From assembly GCA_945876945.1 (NCBI GenBank), contig CAMCQE010000036.1:1-32263 (forward strand): a DNA stretch of 32,263 nt. The letters run 5' to 3'. The first letter of the stretch is position 1; every line of letters begins with the position of its first letter. Position numbers and translations under genes: made by a program. The notes under the pieces were generated by a model, which was not told the DNA's origin, did not search any database, and saw nothing but the letters and a program-made list of their open reading frames with translations. Positions 32,263-32,263 of this stretch are shown here, in pieces. Source of the stretch: Klebsiella pneumoniae (GTDB lineage Bacteria > Pseudomonadota > Gammaproteobacteria > Ga0077536).

Positions 32263-32263
32263 C

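Overview
The window carries a polar-flagellum and chemotaxis gene block of gammaproteobacterial type, with moderately high G+C. From 1 to 20229 the order is fliK-L-M-N-O-P-Q-R-flhB, flhA, flhF, flhG, fliA, cheY-Z-A-B, motC-D, parC, parP, cheW, fipA, all on the + strand and mostly overlapping or closely spaced. As I know it, this is the Pseudomonas-type order. FlhF, FlhG, FipA, ParC and ParP are all placement factors, which points to one or a few polar flagella with polar chemoreceptor arrays. I cannot name the genus; a non-Pseudomonas gammaproteobacterium (Nevskiales, Xanthomonadales or similar) is possible but unproven.

Region 1 (1-6516) encodes hook-length control, C-ring and export-gate parts. 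Region 2 (6595-11572) holds the export gate FlhA, the pole and number regulators FlhF and FlhG, and sigma-28. Region 3 (11619-20229) holds the signalling core, a second-type stator and array-positioning proteins. Two sequences with exact sigma-54 (-24/-12) spacing lie before fliL and cheW, so RpoN control with a FleQ-like activator encoded elsewhere is likely.

Region 4 (20230-20837) has no protein gene. It has tRNA-Ser(GGA), a terminator whose stem reaches into the tRNA 3' end, and a tandem array of 158-bp units (2.5 copies) that repeats that terminator three times and is dense in inverted repeats.

Region 5 (20838-31850) is an ordinary housekeeping and accessory stretch. It has a minus-strand trio (a DUF3293 protein, an exported-protein gene broken by one amber codon, and a small membrane protein). 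On the + strand follow a phosphotransferase with a DUF7064-like partner and a GAF protein. A minus-strand hybrid histidine kinase converges on the GAF gene. Then come a ChaA-like antiporter, DUF3025 and DUF2058 proteins, DarP, a long RibA-type GTP cyclohydrolase II and an exported carboxymuconolactone-decarboxylase-like protein.

Region 6 (31851-32263) is non-coding. It has six exact-period 23-bp repeats between inverted REP-like hairpins, then a short inverted repeat that may be a small mobile or REP-type element at the window edge. No CRISPR array, complete insertion sequence or defence system is visible. The most interesting signals are the tRNA-linked palindrome and array, the 23-bp array, the triple DDEFExLLD motif in CheA, and the amber-interrupted gene.
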